This document shows, in pieces, positions 10,052-20,534 of a stretch of 61,716 nt of DNA (positions are counted from its first letter, which is position 1; each line of letters starts with the position of its first letter). Below the pieces are notes generated by a model. That model had not been told where the DNA came from and ran no database searches. It worked only from the letters and a program-made list of their open reading frames with translations. The translations under genes and the position numbers were made by a program. This DNA comes from Bacillus sp. JCM 19058 (lineage in GTDB: Bacteria > Bacillota > Bacilli > Bacillales_H > Bacillaceae_D): the NCBI GenBank assembly GCA_001310555.1, contig BAXO01000023.1:1-61716 (forward strand), in the 5' to 3' direction.

Positions 10052-11049
10052 ATGAGTGAACTATCTCAAGGGCGTAATATTAACAAGGCGGAGCGACTGT
10101 TCACAATTTTGAACCTGCTACGGGAGCGATCAACAATAACTGCAAAGGAGCTGGCGGCCTATTGCCAAACGACAGTCCGGACCATTTATCGTGACATGAA
10201 TTTGCTCGAAAGTGTCGGCGTTCATTTTATTTCGGAAGGAAAGCTTGGTTATCGATTAGTTCAAGGGCCAAGCTTGCCCAATCGAATGCTGTCAAAGGAG
10301 GAGTGGCTGGCGCTGCTTGTGTATCCGCTGATCACAAGCGATATTACGTCAACTTCACATCCTGTGCATCATGCATATCGTTCGGGGATTGAGAAGTTGA
10401 AGGCACTGACTCGCAAAAGCTCGACGGCCCAGCTTATTGCTTTAAGTGAAGAGCTCGGGGAGAGAATACATTACAATAAATGCCCCAACGATAAAAATTC
10501 GAATCGTGTCATGCCAGTGCTGCTGCAGTCAATCGCTGAAAATCGAGTGTTGGAAATTAATTATTATGCCATTTACAAGGATGAGGTTATGACACGGAGT
10601 ATCCACCCATACTACATTTTGCCACGGGAGGGCACTTATACATAACAGCTTATTGCTTAAAAAGGAAGAGCTTCAGAATTTTCCGATTGAATCGAATTCA
10701 TGGAGCCAAGCTATTAGACGATTCCTTTACAATTTCGAAAGCGTTCGATCTCGAAAAGTATTTAGCCGACCGCTGGACGATATTTGCCGATGATCCGGAG
10801 CCGACTACGTTTCGAGTTCGCTTTCACCAAAAGGTTGCCCGTTACATTCATGAATTTCAGTTCTATGCCAATATTGATTTGAAGACAGAAGCAGACGGTT
10901 CTGTTCTGCTAACGACGACACTAAAAAGTAGAAAAGAATTTTTGCGTTGGGTTCGAGGGTTTGGTCTGACTGCCGAGTTACTCGAGCCCGAACATATTCG
11001 AGCAGAGCTGATGGAAGAGTACGGTATGCAAATTGAACGCTATAGATAA
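10052..11049 (+). CDS. YafY-type HTH/WYL-domain regulator (frame broken)
   Basis: Transcription factor with an N-terminal HTH_11 domain (NKAERLFTILNLLRER, then TVRTIYRDMNLLESVGV) and a C-terminal WYL domain (ENRVLEINYYAIYKDEVMTR, IHPYYILPREG, later FRLNRIHGAKLLD). WYL domains bind nucleic acid or small ligands and control many different targets. Two indels split the gene: a missing G at about 10631 (REGHLYITAYCL resumes in another frame) and an extra T near 10679. The corrected length of about 331 residues is normal. It appears monocistronic with a good RBS, so its target cannot be inferred. Confidence 0.85.
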
Positions 11050-11361
11050 TTAGCAACGAGCTTAGCCCCATTCATTTAGAAGCTTTGTCCCTTTGACAAT
11101 CGCTGTCATTTTACTTCACACAGTTTCAGTTAGTTCACAACGAAATTGATTTATAAAAAGACTCATCGTATTGATAAAGGCCTAACCGTCAGTTCGTACT
11201 TTCGGAAAAAGGAATTTCGAATTCCTTTATAGAATTTTTAGGGAAAGAATATGAAATTAAGGTAAAGGGCCTAAATGATATACCTTAAGAAGTGTAAATG
11301 CTTACTGAGGCTTAAATTTTTTACGGTCGTTAAAGCAATGTGTAGCTGCGTTGCAGCCAAG
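11050..11361. other. Intergenic, no gene seen
   Basis: AT-rich stretch between the WYL gene and the hairpin at 11362. No open frame with a ribosome binding site or recognisable motif was found on either strand. Confidence 0.4.
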
Positions 11362-11396
11362 TGGGATCAGAATCGAACTCTGATCCCAAAGCTTTT
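11362..11396 (+). terminator. Perfect 10-bp stem-loop, weak terminator
   Basis: TGGGATCAGA at 11362-11371 pairs exactly with TCTGATCCCA at 11379-11388 around a seven-base loop, followed by AAGCTTTT. The T tract is short. It may terminate transcription from the WYL gene 300 bases upstream. Confidence 0.45.
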
Positions 11397-11676
11397 AGCT
11401 TGCAGTGCTCAGGTACGGACGAAACGAGCGGCATGTGCCTTAAATAACAGTTATCCGAGTGTAACGCCTGTCTCCTCGATTTGGGTGGCATAGAACATAC
11501 TTTGGGCAGTATGCGCCTTCTCTCCGCACAAACCTTCAATATTTTCATCACTTTAGAATCGAGCATATACTGTTTGGCGATATCGCTCGTTAACAATGGA
11601 TGATTTTGAAAATCTACCTCCCATTTTTAAGTAAATTCATTACAATTAAATCACCAGATGTATACGGAGGAAGGGA
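11397..11676 (-). other. Possible decayed coding remnant
   Basis: On the reverse strand, 11596 back to about 11400 reads as protein-like text in two frames (SDIAKQYMLDSKVMKILKV, then HTAQSMFYATQIEETGVTLG) before stops appear. I do not recognise the family. It may be a fragment of a lost gene or chance. The forward strand ends in the AraC gene's GGAGGAAGGG. Confidence 0.25.
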
Positions 11677-12537
11677 ATGAATGATATGACGAAAACCCTT
11701 AATAATCCTGCTATCTTAACAAACATGACATCACCCGGAGTCTTTATTTGCGATCATTTTAACCAACTGCAAGGCTATGACGTTTTTCGTTCAGAAGGGA
11801 CGAGAGACTGGCTAATTACTCTTACGATCTCAGGAGAGGGGCAGTTTACATTAGGTGAACGTATGCACATTGTTAAAAGGGGAGACATAGCTATTCTCAA
11901 GCCAAAAACGATTCATCGATACGGTACTTATAGCTCGCAATGGGAATTTGTTTGGGCGCATTTTTTGCCGAGAGAAACGTGGATTGATTGGCTTAATTTA
12001 CCTGAACCGGATAACGGTTTTTTGAATATTAGGATTGATCAGCCTCAGTTACAGGAGCGTATATTAGGGAGCTTCAGGCGAATGATTAGAGATAACCGTG
12101 GCATTCACTCCTTCGCAAAGGAATTATCGATGAATGCGCTTGAGGAAGTACTGTTGGCGGTGAATCAATGGCTTCGAACAAATCGCGAGCATAAAGTTGA
12201 CGTCAGAATTCAGGAGGTGTTGCATATTTTCAGCGAAAAGCTAAAGGAGTCGCATACAATCCAATCGTTATCTAGGCAAGTAAACCTTTCTCCTTCACGC
12301 CTTTCCCATTTGTTTCGTGAACAAGTAGGCGATTCGATCATGGCAACTCTTCTATCCATGCGCCTTAGGCAAGCAGCTCGCCTTCTGGAATTCACAAACA
12401 GGGCCATTTCGGAAATTGCAAGCGATGTCGGGTTTTCTAGCCCATATTATTTTACGAAACAGTTCACTGCCTTTTATGGCATGAATCCTAGAGATTATCG
12501 CAAGCAAGCTAAGGATGAACTGCACGCGAGGAATTAA
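11677..12537 (+). CDS. AraC-family regulator with cupin sensor domain
   Basis: 286-residue regulator. The N-terminal AraC-type cupin (about residues 20-165) includes RDWLITLTISGEGQFTLGER and KRGDIAILKPKTIHRYG. Two C-terminal helix-turn-helix units (about residues 180-280) end in the conserved FSSPYYFTKQFTAFYGMNP.DYR signature. The cupin form is typical of regulators of plant-sugar and arabinose genes. GGAGG lies six to ten bases ahead of the ATG; a second ATG four codons later is also possible. No adjacent sugar gene points to a target. The frame is intact. Confidence 0.87.
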   Translation: MNDMTKTLNNPAILTNMTSPGVFICDHFNQLQGYDVFRSEGTRDWLITLTISGEGQFTLGERMHIVKRGDIAILKPKTIHRYGTYSSQWEFVWAHFLPRETWIDWLNLPEPDNGFLNIRIDQPQLQERILGSFRRMIRDNRGIHSFAKELSMNALEEVLLAVNQWLRTNREHKVDVRIQEVLHIFSEKLKESHTIQSLSRQVNLSPSRLSHLFREQVGDSIMATLLSMRLRQAARLLEFTNRAISEIASDVGFSSPYYFTKQFTAFYGMNPRDYRKQAKDELHARN

Positions 12538-12725
12538 CTAATTCCAAAGGCGCTCACAGCTGAGTCGGTCGCCCGCGTATGCTACCTCCTTGTTGGTCGA
12601 ATACTAATTATACGGAAAAGCACTGCAAAAAAATTCGTCCCCTGACAATAGGTGACACTGCTCTTTTTATAATTATAGTGAATGCAGACTTTTGTATCAT
12701 TATAAAAGAGCGAGGATGATCATAA

Positions 12726-13587
12726 ATGAATGGTGAAATTTCGATTGAACTGGTCTACCGCACCACATTGGATTCTAAAACGAAATTTTTACTCAACGCA
12801 GCAGCTATCGAAATGATCGATCGGTCTGGGAAGCGAACAAAAGCGGGAAATGTCCGCCTTTATACGATCAATACTTCGTTATATAGCTCGTGGGATGAAT
12901 TGATCGAATATGCTGACAGTATATCAGGAGACTTGCAGCTAATGATAAAATCGTTGGCGGGAATCCTTGAAGTGGAAAAAGACTTTTACGGGAACTTAGG
13001 CGTTCTGGACTATATGGAGATTTTTCCGGCATTTCGCAAGCAAGGCCTGGCCAAGGAGACGATCAGACATATTGTCGATTATTTTGAAGCGTCTGGTACG
13101 GACTACATTGCATTAATGCCAACTCCCTTCGGACAGGAATCAAAAAATAGCCATGCACATGAAAAAAAAGAGACTGATTAAGCTCTATCAAGGCGAAGGC
13201 TTTCAAATCGTTACTGACGGTGCAGCAGGACCATTAATGGGAAGAAGCTTAAATCGGCTCACTCCAGCGGGCGGACATTTTCTTTATGATACAGACGGCG
13301 ATTTGCTGCAAGCCCTTTACGATGAAGGTTTTGACTTTGAATCCTTCCATGACGTTGAATTCGACATTATTGTCCCAAACAAAGAAAGCGCTTGGAGAAC
13401 TTTCACAGTACTCAAAAGGAAAGGGTTGCGCTGCGAAATTCGCGAGGACCAAATCGGCTGGTATTGCACTTGTATCATCAATATGCTCTTCACCTATGAA
13501 ACGCTTTACCAAATGCGGGAAGTGCTTTATGAACTCGTCTCACCCTATGACGGAAGAGTAGGTAAAGTAGGGATAGCAGGGAGGTAA
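12726..13587 (+). CDS. GNAT-like domain fused to an RraB-like domain (frame broken once)
   Basis: Predicted two-domain protein of about 286 residues. Residues 1-175 look like an N-acetyltransferase fold (LGVLDYMEIFPAFRKQGLAKETIRHIVDYF is the acetyl-CoA loop and helix; KLYQGEGFQIV lies near its end). The rest resembles the RraB/ribonuclease-E-inhibitor-like family: GGHFLYDTDGDLLQALYDEG, FDIIVPNKESA, then CTCIINMLFTYETLYQMREVL. The only break is at the eight-A run at 13162-13169. The 13153-13587 frame runs uninterrupted from the end of the GNAT part through the RraB part, so the fusion is not an artefact of that indel. Function unknown; roles in RNA or protein modification are guesses. Confidence 0.7.
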
Positions 13588-14092
13588 GAGGAACTCCCTG
13601 TCCTGGACATAGAAGCTTGCGCATTTCAACGTCGAATGTCGCATATCCACTTGATAGCTAGAACTAAAGGATAGAAGCAGGTATGTTTATCTATTCGAGG
13701 CAGGAGATAGACGTTTTAACGGCGAAGCCTATTTATTGTGGGCTGTTTTAGGGAGGGAAAAAGGAAAGAGAGGCTCCTTGCTACAGCGCAAATTTGGGAT
13801 ACACACAGCAGAAGGAGGGATTGCTTACGGAGATGATATTTTTTTTCGTCCATAGTTGTTGGTTTAACCTGTTGACCTAATAAATAAGGGAGTTTGAGTA
13901 AATTATTCAGTTAATTCTTTCTTTTTGTAATAATGAAAAGGAACCAGTAATCATGAGAAAAAAAACATGGCTTTTTAATTACAAAAAGGAGATACAATCA
14001 TTCAGCTTTTTGAGCTGGAAGGTGGTCTAGCATAATTAAGCATGGGGAGAAACCTTAAGAGCGAATAAAGCTAATGCTGAGAAGGAGTTAAA
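13588..14092. other. Intergenic leader of the M60 peptidase gene
   Basis: No gene is supported. A 22-codon frame starting at 13953 lacks a clear RBS. TTGACC at about 13872 resembles a -35 box but has no matching -10. The last 15 bases contain AAGGAG, the ribosome binding site of the downstream gene. Confidence 0.4.
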
Positions 14093-16783
14093 ATGATGGT
14101 ATCCAAAGCGTTATCTAGAACATGTATGATTTATTTACTGTTCTGTTTTGTTTTCGTTTCTGGGTGGATTGCTGAGCGGGCAATGGCTGAAAACAACGCT
14201 TCAAACGGTATTCCCTTTTCAGGAGAATTAACGCCACCGGAAGTTTTGGAGAAAGACTTTACCATTTTGTATCGTGATATTGAAGAGATTCCTTCCTATT
14301 CAACGACATACGCAGGTGGTGTCAGTGCAGTTGGTGAGAGTGCTTTTGTTGTAGCTGTTAATCCAAGGACTTCGCCAATTATTGCCGCTTCTCGCTTTGA
14401 AGAGGGAAGGGTTGTAGCAGCAGGAATGTCGGAATATTTGGATTTTACCGGAGCAGACACTGTGGAAAGCACACTGACCCGAAATATTCTCACTTGGTTA
14501 ACGGAAGAACAGTCAGTTAGCTACGAAGATGCACTGGACGGGAAAGAAAAGGTCGGTGTTGTGACTAATTTGTCTATCGAGGTCAGTGATGATTTACCAC
14601 TTGAACTGACGAAAGTTGACAATTGGCTCGATGTCCCATTAGACCCGAGTACTTATCAAGTGGCATACGTCGATAATTTTGAGCACCCGTTAAACGGTGA
14701 AGAGGTACAAAAGCTATTGGATTATATACAAAGCGGTGGTGCTGTTTTATTCGCACATAAAGGCTGGGTATTTGAATTGTATCCGCAGCAATGGATGGAA
14801 GAGCAAACACCAAACCCACGTCTATACGATTACGGAATTCAGAGACTTCTGAATGAAGTCGGTATAAGCTTAATGAATAACATTGCAGCAGCTGAGGATG
14901 AAACGTTCTCACCATTGTCTTATGATAGGGCTAACAACTATCATATCCTAACTCTTCTTGAGCAATCGAAGGACGTGGAGGAAGGTATACTGCCAATTGA
15001 GCAAATCGATATTGGATATCCGGGAATGAGCGACGAAGAAAAGAAACAGCTCCTAGCTACAAATATAAATGGGACGATTGTTCGGTTAAGTTCAGTGAGT
15101 CCGCTTCTTGAGCAAATTAGAGAGGATGCAAATGAACTTGACGTATCATGGCCGTTTGACAAGGGAAACAGGCCGTATTCGAGCGCCCTCTTGTCCTATC
15201 AAGTAAGTCAAGCATCCCTTGATCGTGAACAAACTAAATCGCAATTTGCCGATCATTTCCCTGGAAAAGTCCCGGCAGAGACACCTGTGGTAGAAAATCA
15301 AGAGGTTCTCATTAATTTTGATTACAACGATTTAAGTTATTTGCGGATGCTCTATCCCCCAGGTCAATGGCACAGTACAGGGTTATACGTACCAGCCGGA
15401 AGCGTAATAACCATTGATGTCCCGGAAGGAATCGAAAACCTTGATGTTCAAGTCGGAGCGCATACGGATGATTTAATGCATTTGTCAACCTGGGAAAGGG
15501 TACCGGTTATCGCATTGCGTGACGAACTGCAGCCAGGGACAAATGAAATAATGAGTCCATACGGTGGTTTGCTTTACTTCATTCCGACTGAAGCAGCATC
15601 CGGTTTAGAAACAACCGTCTCGGTGAGCGGTGCGGTGCAGGCTCCTTACTTCGTCCACGGTGAAACGAAAAATGATGAGTGGAACGATACCATTAAAAGC
15701 TATCAAGCTCCTTGGGCGGAATTTCAAGGTGAGCATATGATATTAACGTTGCCAGCAGAGGTTGCTAAAAATGTTGATGATCCAGAAGCATTAATGACTC
15801 AGTGGGATCAAATGATTGAAAAATACAATCAGCTTGTTGGTGTTTCCCCGGATCAATCATTGCCGCATTTAAGTCCAGATCGGCAGCATCGGATCGTATC
15901 GGATATCCAAATAAGCGCTGGATATATGCATGCCGGTTACCCCATTATGATTCCGATTGAAGGGGAAGCCGAAGAAATGGTCGATATATCAAAAGGATAT
16001 TTAGGGAATTGGGGCTTTTGGCATGAGCTCGGGCATGAGTATCAGCAATCTCCATGGACATGGGGAGATATTATTGAGGTCTCGGTCAATATACATTCTC
16101 TCCACATACAAGACTATTTTGGGCTAGAATCGAGATTGTTAACGAAAGACAACGAAGGGAAGGATCATTACGACAAGGCGTTTGAATTTCTCGAAAATGA
16201 CGATCCGAACAAAACGTATACCGATAACGATTTATTTGAAAGGCTAGTACTTTTTGCACAGCTTCAGCATGCATACGGTTGGGATTTTTATACGGATCTG
16301 CACATTGCTTATCGTGAGCTTGAGCAAGAGCGCTTGCCGAATACGGATCAAGAGAAAAGAGATCGATTGGTTTATATGGTATCAACGATAAGCGGTGAGA
16401 ATTTATTAAGTTTTTTTTGAGCGATGGGGATGGAACATCAGCGAAGAAACGAGAACCGAAGTAGAAGAGCTAGGCTTACCCGAACCGGAAATACCGGTTT
16501 GGACATTAAGGCTGTTCAATTCTGACGAAATTAGTGCCTCGTTAATCCTCGAATTACTTGATTCCTATCAAGAGTATTTAGAGGAGGACACCTATCGTTC
16601 CTTGCACGTACATTTAACCGCAATTGCGCATTATGAAAAGAAAGAGCAATCGGAGAAAGTAGAGAAACACACGGAAAGCCTTCTGCAGCTGCTTGAGCAT
16701 CAAATGACAAATGAATCGATACCAAAGTATGCGTATTACACTCTTAAGGGGAATGCGGATTCGTTACTGAGGAAGTGGCAATG
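14093..16783 (+). CDS. Secreted M60 (enhancin-like) metallopeptidase (frame broken once)
   Basis: Large exported protease of about 896 residues. The signal peptide has a hydrophobic core, MIYLLFCFVFVSGWIAERAMA, with probable cleavage after AMA. An N-terminal Rossmann-like domain (about residues 40-280, SGGAVLFAHKGWV) and a beta-sandwich (YVPAGSVITIDVPEG) precede the catalytic block. The zinc motif HELGH lies in WGFWHELGHEYQQSPW with the third-ligand region WGDIIEVSVNI, matching the M60 pattern HExxH(8-28)E. One extra T in the run at 16411-16418 breaks the frame; the tail from ERWGWNISEETR to the stop at 16783 is in the next frame. M60 enzymes cut mucin-like, heavily O-glycosylated proteins, which fits the sugar genes nearby. 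ATG 14096 is an alternative start. Confidence 0.88.
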
Positions 16784-17059
16784 AATCTTAGGTTGAGAGA
16801 GCAGGCGCACAAGTCTATTGAGACGAGGGTTCGGATTGTCGCAAGGAGTAAATACAAGCAATCCTGCAGTAAAGCGTGAGCGAAAGGGGAAGAACGACCT
16901 CGTTTACTCTTTTCCCAACTTACGATTTGTAGCTCCCCTTCCAGTTGAACTTTACCTTTTAAAAGACTTCTACAAATCATTCATCCCTTCAAAACATCGC
17001 AATCAATCAAAAAAAAGCTATACTGTAATTGACGAGGATTTTCAGAAAGGATGGTATGT

Positions 17060-17389
17060 ATGAGAGATGTAGCCATTGTCAAAGAACAGAGAAATGAACT
17101 GCGAGAGGAATTGGCTAAGTGCATCAAAAGGGTAAAAGACATGCAGGTGGATGAGAAAAGCTTCAAGGAGCTATCTCAATATGATCAACAAGTGTATGTC
17201 TATTTGGATCGAACGGTGCAAAAGCTGCGGATGCAGATTAATGCTTTAGAGTTTGTCTTGAACGAAGACACCGAATTAATCGATCCGTACAAAGATCGAG
17301 CTGCGGAAAAGCTGCAAATCACGAAAGAGACTGTTTTTAATGCAGAGCCTGGCGGATACAAATTGAATTTAAATAATTTAACGAATTAG
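17060..17389 (+). CDS. Small helical protein of unknown function
   Basis: 109-residue soluble protein, almost entirely predicted helix with coiled-coil-like heptads (KEQRNELREELAKCIKRVKD, then VQKLRMQINALEFVLNED). No recognised domain, signal peptide or membrane segment. I chose ATG 17060 because AGAAAGG ends nine bases upstream; ATG 17051 in the same frame is too close. A terminator follows 20 bases after the stop, so it is a monocistronic unit. The helical character might suggest a structural or partner-binding role, but nothing specific can be claimed. Confidence 0.6.
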   Translation: MRDVAIVKEQRNELREELAKCIKRVKDMQVDEKSFKELSQYDQQVYVYLDRTVQKLRMQINALEFVLNEDTELIDPYKDRAAEKLQITKETVFNAEPGGYKLNLNNLTN

Positions 17390-17410
17390 AAAAGATAGGT
17401 TCTCATCTAT

Positions 17411-17446
17411 AAAAGCATCACTTGCAAAAGTGGTGCTTTTTTTGGA
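17411..17446 (+). terminator. Intrinsic terminator
   Basis: AAAAGCATCACTT pairs with AAGTGGTGCTTTT around a short loop, followed by a seven-T tract. It ends the 17060-17389 gene. Confidence 0.8.
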
Positions 17447-17473
17447 TTTAAAGAAAGTATGCATTCAAAACGT

Positions 17474-17610
17474 TCAGCACAGGGCGACCAGCAACGAGCA
17501 AACTTTCTTCGACTTTGCCCGATAAGTCAAGATCAGTTTCTACCATCTCTGTGTTTCACCCTCGACGCCTTCCAGGTTGTCCGTTGTCAAGTGGGCGCTT
17601 TGCGCTTTTC
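17474..17610 (+). repeat. Dispersed repeat, copy A
   Basis: GGGCGACCAGCAACGAGC at 17482 onwards matches 25 of 29 bases with the segment at 37709-37737. Further shared blocks follow in the same order (CTGTGTTTC, then GACGC..TTGTC.GTTG). The copies differ by an internal insertion of about 30 bases. It overlaps no convincing gene; the 80-codon frame here has no RBS and the same protein is not preserved in copy B. It lies just upstream of the sigma factor gene. Confidence 0.5.
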
Positions 17611-17750
17611 TGAGCTATTACCACAATGCTCGGTGAATATCATTCGCTTCGGCGAGTGGAGAATAAAGGATTTTCTGCCTTTTTTTAATATGCCCGAATA
17701 AAAGTGTGAACGTTTTGCTCAATTTCAACGTCTTTGTATGTGAAAGGGGG

Positions 17751-18317
17751 GTGAGTGAACTGGATGAATGGAGCGATGAAAGTTTAATTCAATATAGCAG
17801 CCGCGGGAACCAGGTTGCCTTCGAGATTTTATTTCGTCGTTATGAGCGGTCCGTGGCTCGTATGATTCGTTATCAGGTGAGTGATCGGACTGCGCAAGAG
17901 GACGTTTTTCAGGAAACGGTGCTAGCCGCTTGGCGTCATCTGGGTTCATTACAAAACCCGGATAAGTTCAAAGGCTGGATCCTCCAATTGGCTCGTAATA
18001 AATGTCACGACTATTACCGCGGCCAGAAGCGAGTTGAACAGCCGTTGGACTCAGAGGTTTTGGATCATTCTTTAAATCGGCACGGTGCTGCGAGCCAGAA
18101 AGGGGAGCAATTAACAGAGCGAATACTCGATGAGGTAGAACAGCTATCACCAGCTGAAAAACAGCTAATGCATCGCTTTTACTTTCAAGGGTTGACAATT
18201 GCTGAGATTGCCTTAAGAAGCGGTGTTCCCGCCGGAACGATTAAACGTCGGCTCTACACTGCCCGTAAGCGTATTCGAAAAAAAGATGAAATTGAACGAG
18301 GAGAGGAGTCCAGATGA
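17751..18317 (+). CDS. Sigma-70 family (ECF-type) RNA polymerase sigma factor
   Basis: Alternative sigma factor of about 188 residues. Region 2 reads FEILFRRYERSVARMIRYQV and EDVFQETVLAAWRHLGSLQN with FKGWILQLARNKCHDYYR. Region 4 reads LSPAEKQLMHRFYFQGLTI with an HTH (AEIALRSGVPAGTIKRRLYTARKRIR). The start is uncertain: AAAGGGGGG abuts GTG 17751, CTG 17760 has better spacing, and a GTG at 17706 has no RBS. The 3' end overlaps the next gene by four bases (ATGA), so the two are translationally coupled. The partner lacks a membrane segment, so it is not a classical membrane anti-sigma factor. Confidence 0.85.
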   Translation: MSELDEWSDESLIQYSSRGNQVAFEILFRRYERSVARMIRYQVSDRTAQEDVFQETVLAAWRHLGSLQNPDKFKGWILQLARNKCHDYYRGQKRVEQPLDSEVLDHSLNRHGAASQKGEQLTERILDEVEQLSPAEKQLMHRFYFQGLTIAEIALRSGVPAGTIKRRLYTARKRIRKKDEIERGEESR

Positions 18318-19066
18318 TGAGCAATAACGTTTTCCCAATGGCCTGCCCACCGATTCACGTTAAGCCACTAAATAAAAAACCGTTTACCGTCGACTACCGT
18401 GAGCTAAGATGGTGGTTTGCTATACCTGAAGTTGGTCAACAGAGTCAGTGGGCACAATACGATGCGGAAAAAGGTGGCTTGATGACCGTCTTCCATTTGA
18501 ATGCCGTACGTATGGCCTCAATTCATGGAGTTCGTGGTGTCGAAATTGAGGTAACTGAGCGGCAAAAAGAGAAAAATTGGCAGGAAAAGTCAATGCAGAT
18601 GTATGCTCGTTTGACGGAGCATACCATACAGTGGTTAGCCATTTCTAACACGAAGGACAATGTGCGCTTTCTAACCACCTTTTTAGACGAACACTTTGAA
18701 GAAGACTGGGGAGCAGAGGAGCTGCGTCTTATATCTGCGGACTCCCAGTACGGTCCCCCGGTGATGTCTGTCGAAATTGGCGAAGAGCAATATGAATGTA
18801 TTCGGGTAGTAGAGCTCTATGCTCCGACTGATAAACCAAGTGAATCGGGGATTTTAACCGAAACCTTTATATCAAAGCAAGGTCGTGCCGTGTTGTCCCG
18901 ACGATATAACGGTCGCCAATGGGCCTTAAATCAAAGAGAGATGTATGAAGGGGGACGCCCCTGGGACGAAAAGTATCCCAATAACTCCCAGCGTGTGATC
19001 GATGGTCAGACATATGTCCATTGGTATAACAGTATACCTGAACTGGCTGTGAACCCGAGTTCATAG
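18314..19066 (+). CDS. Unknown protein coupled to the sigma factor
   Basis: 250-residue soluble, acidic, Trp-rich protein that I do not recognise. There is no signal peptide, membrane span or zinc motif. Notable stretches are DYRELRWWFAIPEVGQQSQW, LIEVTER-like strands in the middle and a C-terminal TYVHWYNSIPELAVNPSS. Its start codon overlaps the sigma stop, so expression is tied to it. The position is where an anti-sigma factor or the main effector of the sigma circuit is often found. Without a membrane or ZAS motif, either a soluble antagonist or an output protein is possible. The frame is intact. Confidence 0.6.
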   Translation: MMSNNVFPMACPPIHVKPLNKKPFTVDYRELRWWFAIPEVGQQSQWAQYDAEKGGLMTVFHLNAVRMASIHGVRGVEIEVTERQKEKNWQEKSMQMYARLTEHTIQWLAISNTKDNVRFLTTFLDEHFEEDWGAEELRLISADSQYGPPVMSVEIGEEQYECIRVVELYAPTDKPSESGILTETFISKQGRAVLSRRYNGRQWALNQREMYEGGRPWDEKYPNNSQRVIDGQTYVHWYNSIPELAVNPSS

Positions 19067-19126
19067 TAAGGGATATTTTTAAAGCGGTCAGGGAGCGTGT
19101 GAAACAGTGCTCCCTGATCCACGGCT

Positions 19127-20481
19127 TTACAATTGTTCCAACAAAATCGTTGCAACCGTAAAATAAATCATTAATCCAAATATATCATTTAATGTAGTAA
19201 TAAAGGGACCGGATGCAATCGCAGGATCAATGTTAAGCTTATTAATGATCAGCGGTATGATAGCGCCAATGAGAGCGGCTAAGCTAAGTGCAAAAAAAAT
19301 CGAGATGCCGACAATGAAGGCGAGTACCCAATCTCCGTTGTAAAAGAGGCTAATAATCCCCATCAGAACGAACATACATATTATTCCTAATAACACTCCC
19401 GTACTCAACTCACGCTTGACGATGCTCCATACCCCTATTTTATCAATCGCTCCTGTGGCCAGACCTCTCACCGCAACAGCAAGGGATTGGGTCCCTGTAT
19501 TACCCGCAGTTCCCATAATTAACGGCATAAAGGCAGCAAGCAAAACAACTTGCTCAAGGGTTTCCTCAAATTGACCGATAATATTTGCAGTAATAAGCCC
19601 AAAAAAACATGAGTAGTATAATCCAAGGGGCTCGTTTTTTGGCGGCAGTTAATGCCGGGAGCGTTACATCGGTCGCACCTTTCGCAGCTGTAAATTCATC
19701 AAAATCCTCCGTCGTTTCTTCCTCGAGTACGTCAATGACGTCATCGACAGTAATGATCCCGACAAGTGTTCCTTCCGGAGTAACGACAGGAACGGCTAAA
19801 AAAATCATACTCTTTGATCATTCTAGCAACGTCCTCTTGGTCAGTTTCCTCTGAAACTGAAACGATCTGTGAACTCATAATATCGTTAATGGTCATTTCT
19901 GGAGAAGCGATAATTAAATCTCTTAGCGAAACAACTCCTGCGAGCTTTTGCTCGGAATCGACAACATAAAGATAATAGATAGTTTCCGCATCCGGAGCGA
20001 TTTCCCGTAGCTGCTCGATTACATTTTTAGCGGTCGCTGAGACAGAAAGGCGGATGAATTCTTTTGTCATGATTGAGCCAGCCGTTTTTGGCTCATACGC
20101 CATAAGTTCTTTGACTCGATTGGCTTCTTCCTGATCCATCGATCCAAGGATTTCGTCGGCGTTGCTCAATTCTATTTTAGCAAAGAAATCGGCGACATCA
20201 TCAGCAGGCATATGGTTCAACATGGAGACTGCATATTGAAAGCTAAGCTCAGCGAATGCGAACGCTTGATCATCCGAATCGAGCCCTGCAAAGATGTCAG
20301 CAAATTCTTGCGGACTTAAAAAGAGAAACATCTGCTTTTGTTGGGCAATTTCTAAGGAGCGAAACAATTCAACCTGATCAGCGGGATGCAATTCGAGAAA
20401 GCTATTCCGAAAGGCTTTCAAGTTTCGTTCGGTTAATTGTCTGACGGCTTTTTTTCTTGTATTCTTTTCGTTTTCGATCAT
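19127..20481 (-). CDS. mgtE: Magnesium transporter MgtE (frame broken)
   Basis: Mg2+ channel/transporter with an N-terminal MgtE-N superhelix, two CBS domains (SIMTKEFIRLS, later IITVDDVIDVLEEE) and a C-terminal membrane domain containing the pore motif MGTAGNTGTQSLAV and FIVGISIFFALSLAALIGAI. Combined length is about 450 residues, as usual. The frame breaks at the A run at 19799-19805 and again at the A run at 19602-19608 (both seven to eight bases). An M-box riboswitch and attenuator on the same strand lie 600-900 bases upstream, so expression should fall when Mg2+ is plentiful. Convergent with the 18314-19066 gene. Confidence 0.92.
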
Positions 20482-20534
20482 TTAATTGATGCATGTGAAG
20501 CCCTCCTCTGACGAAGAGAGTCTTATTATTTTGC

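Noticed and set aside
17459..17701. 80-codon forward frame before the sigma factor gene
   Set aside because: No RBS, no homology, and it coincides with a dispersed repeat whose second copy does not keep the reading frame.
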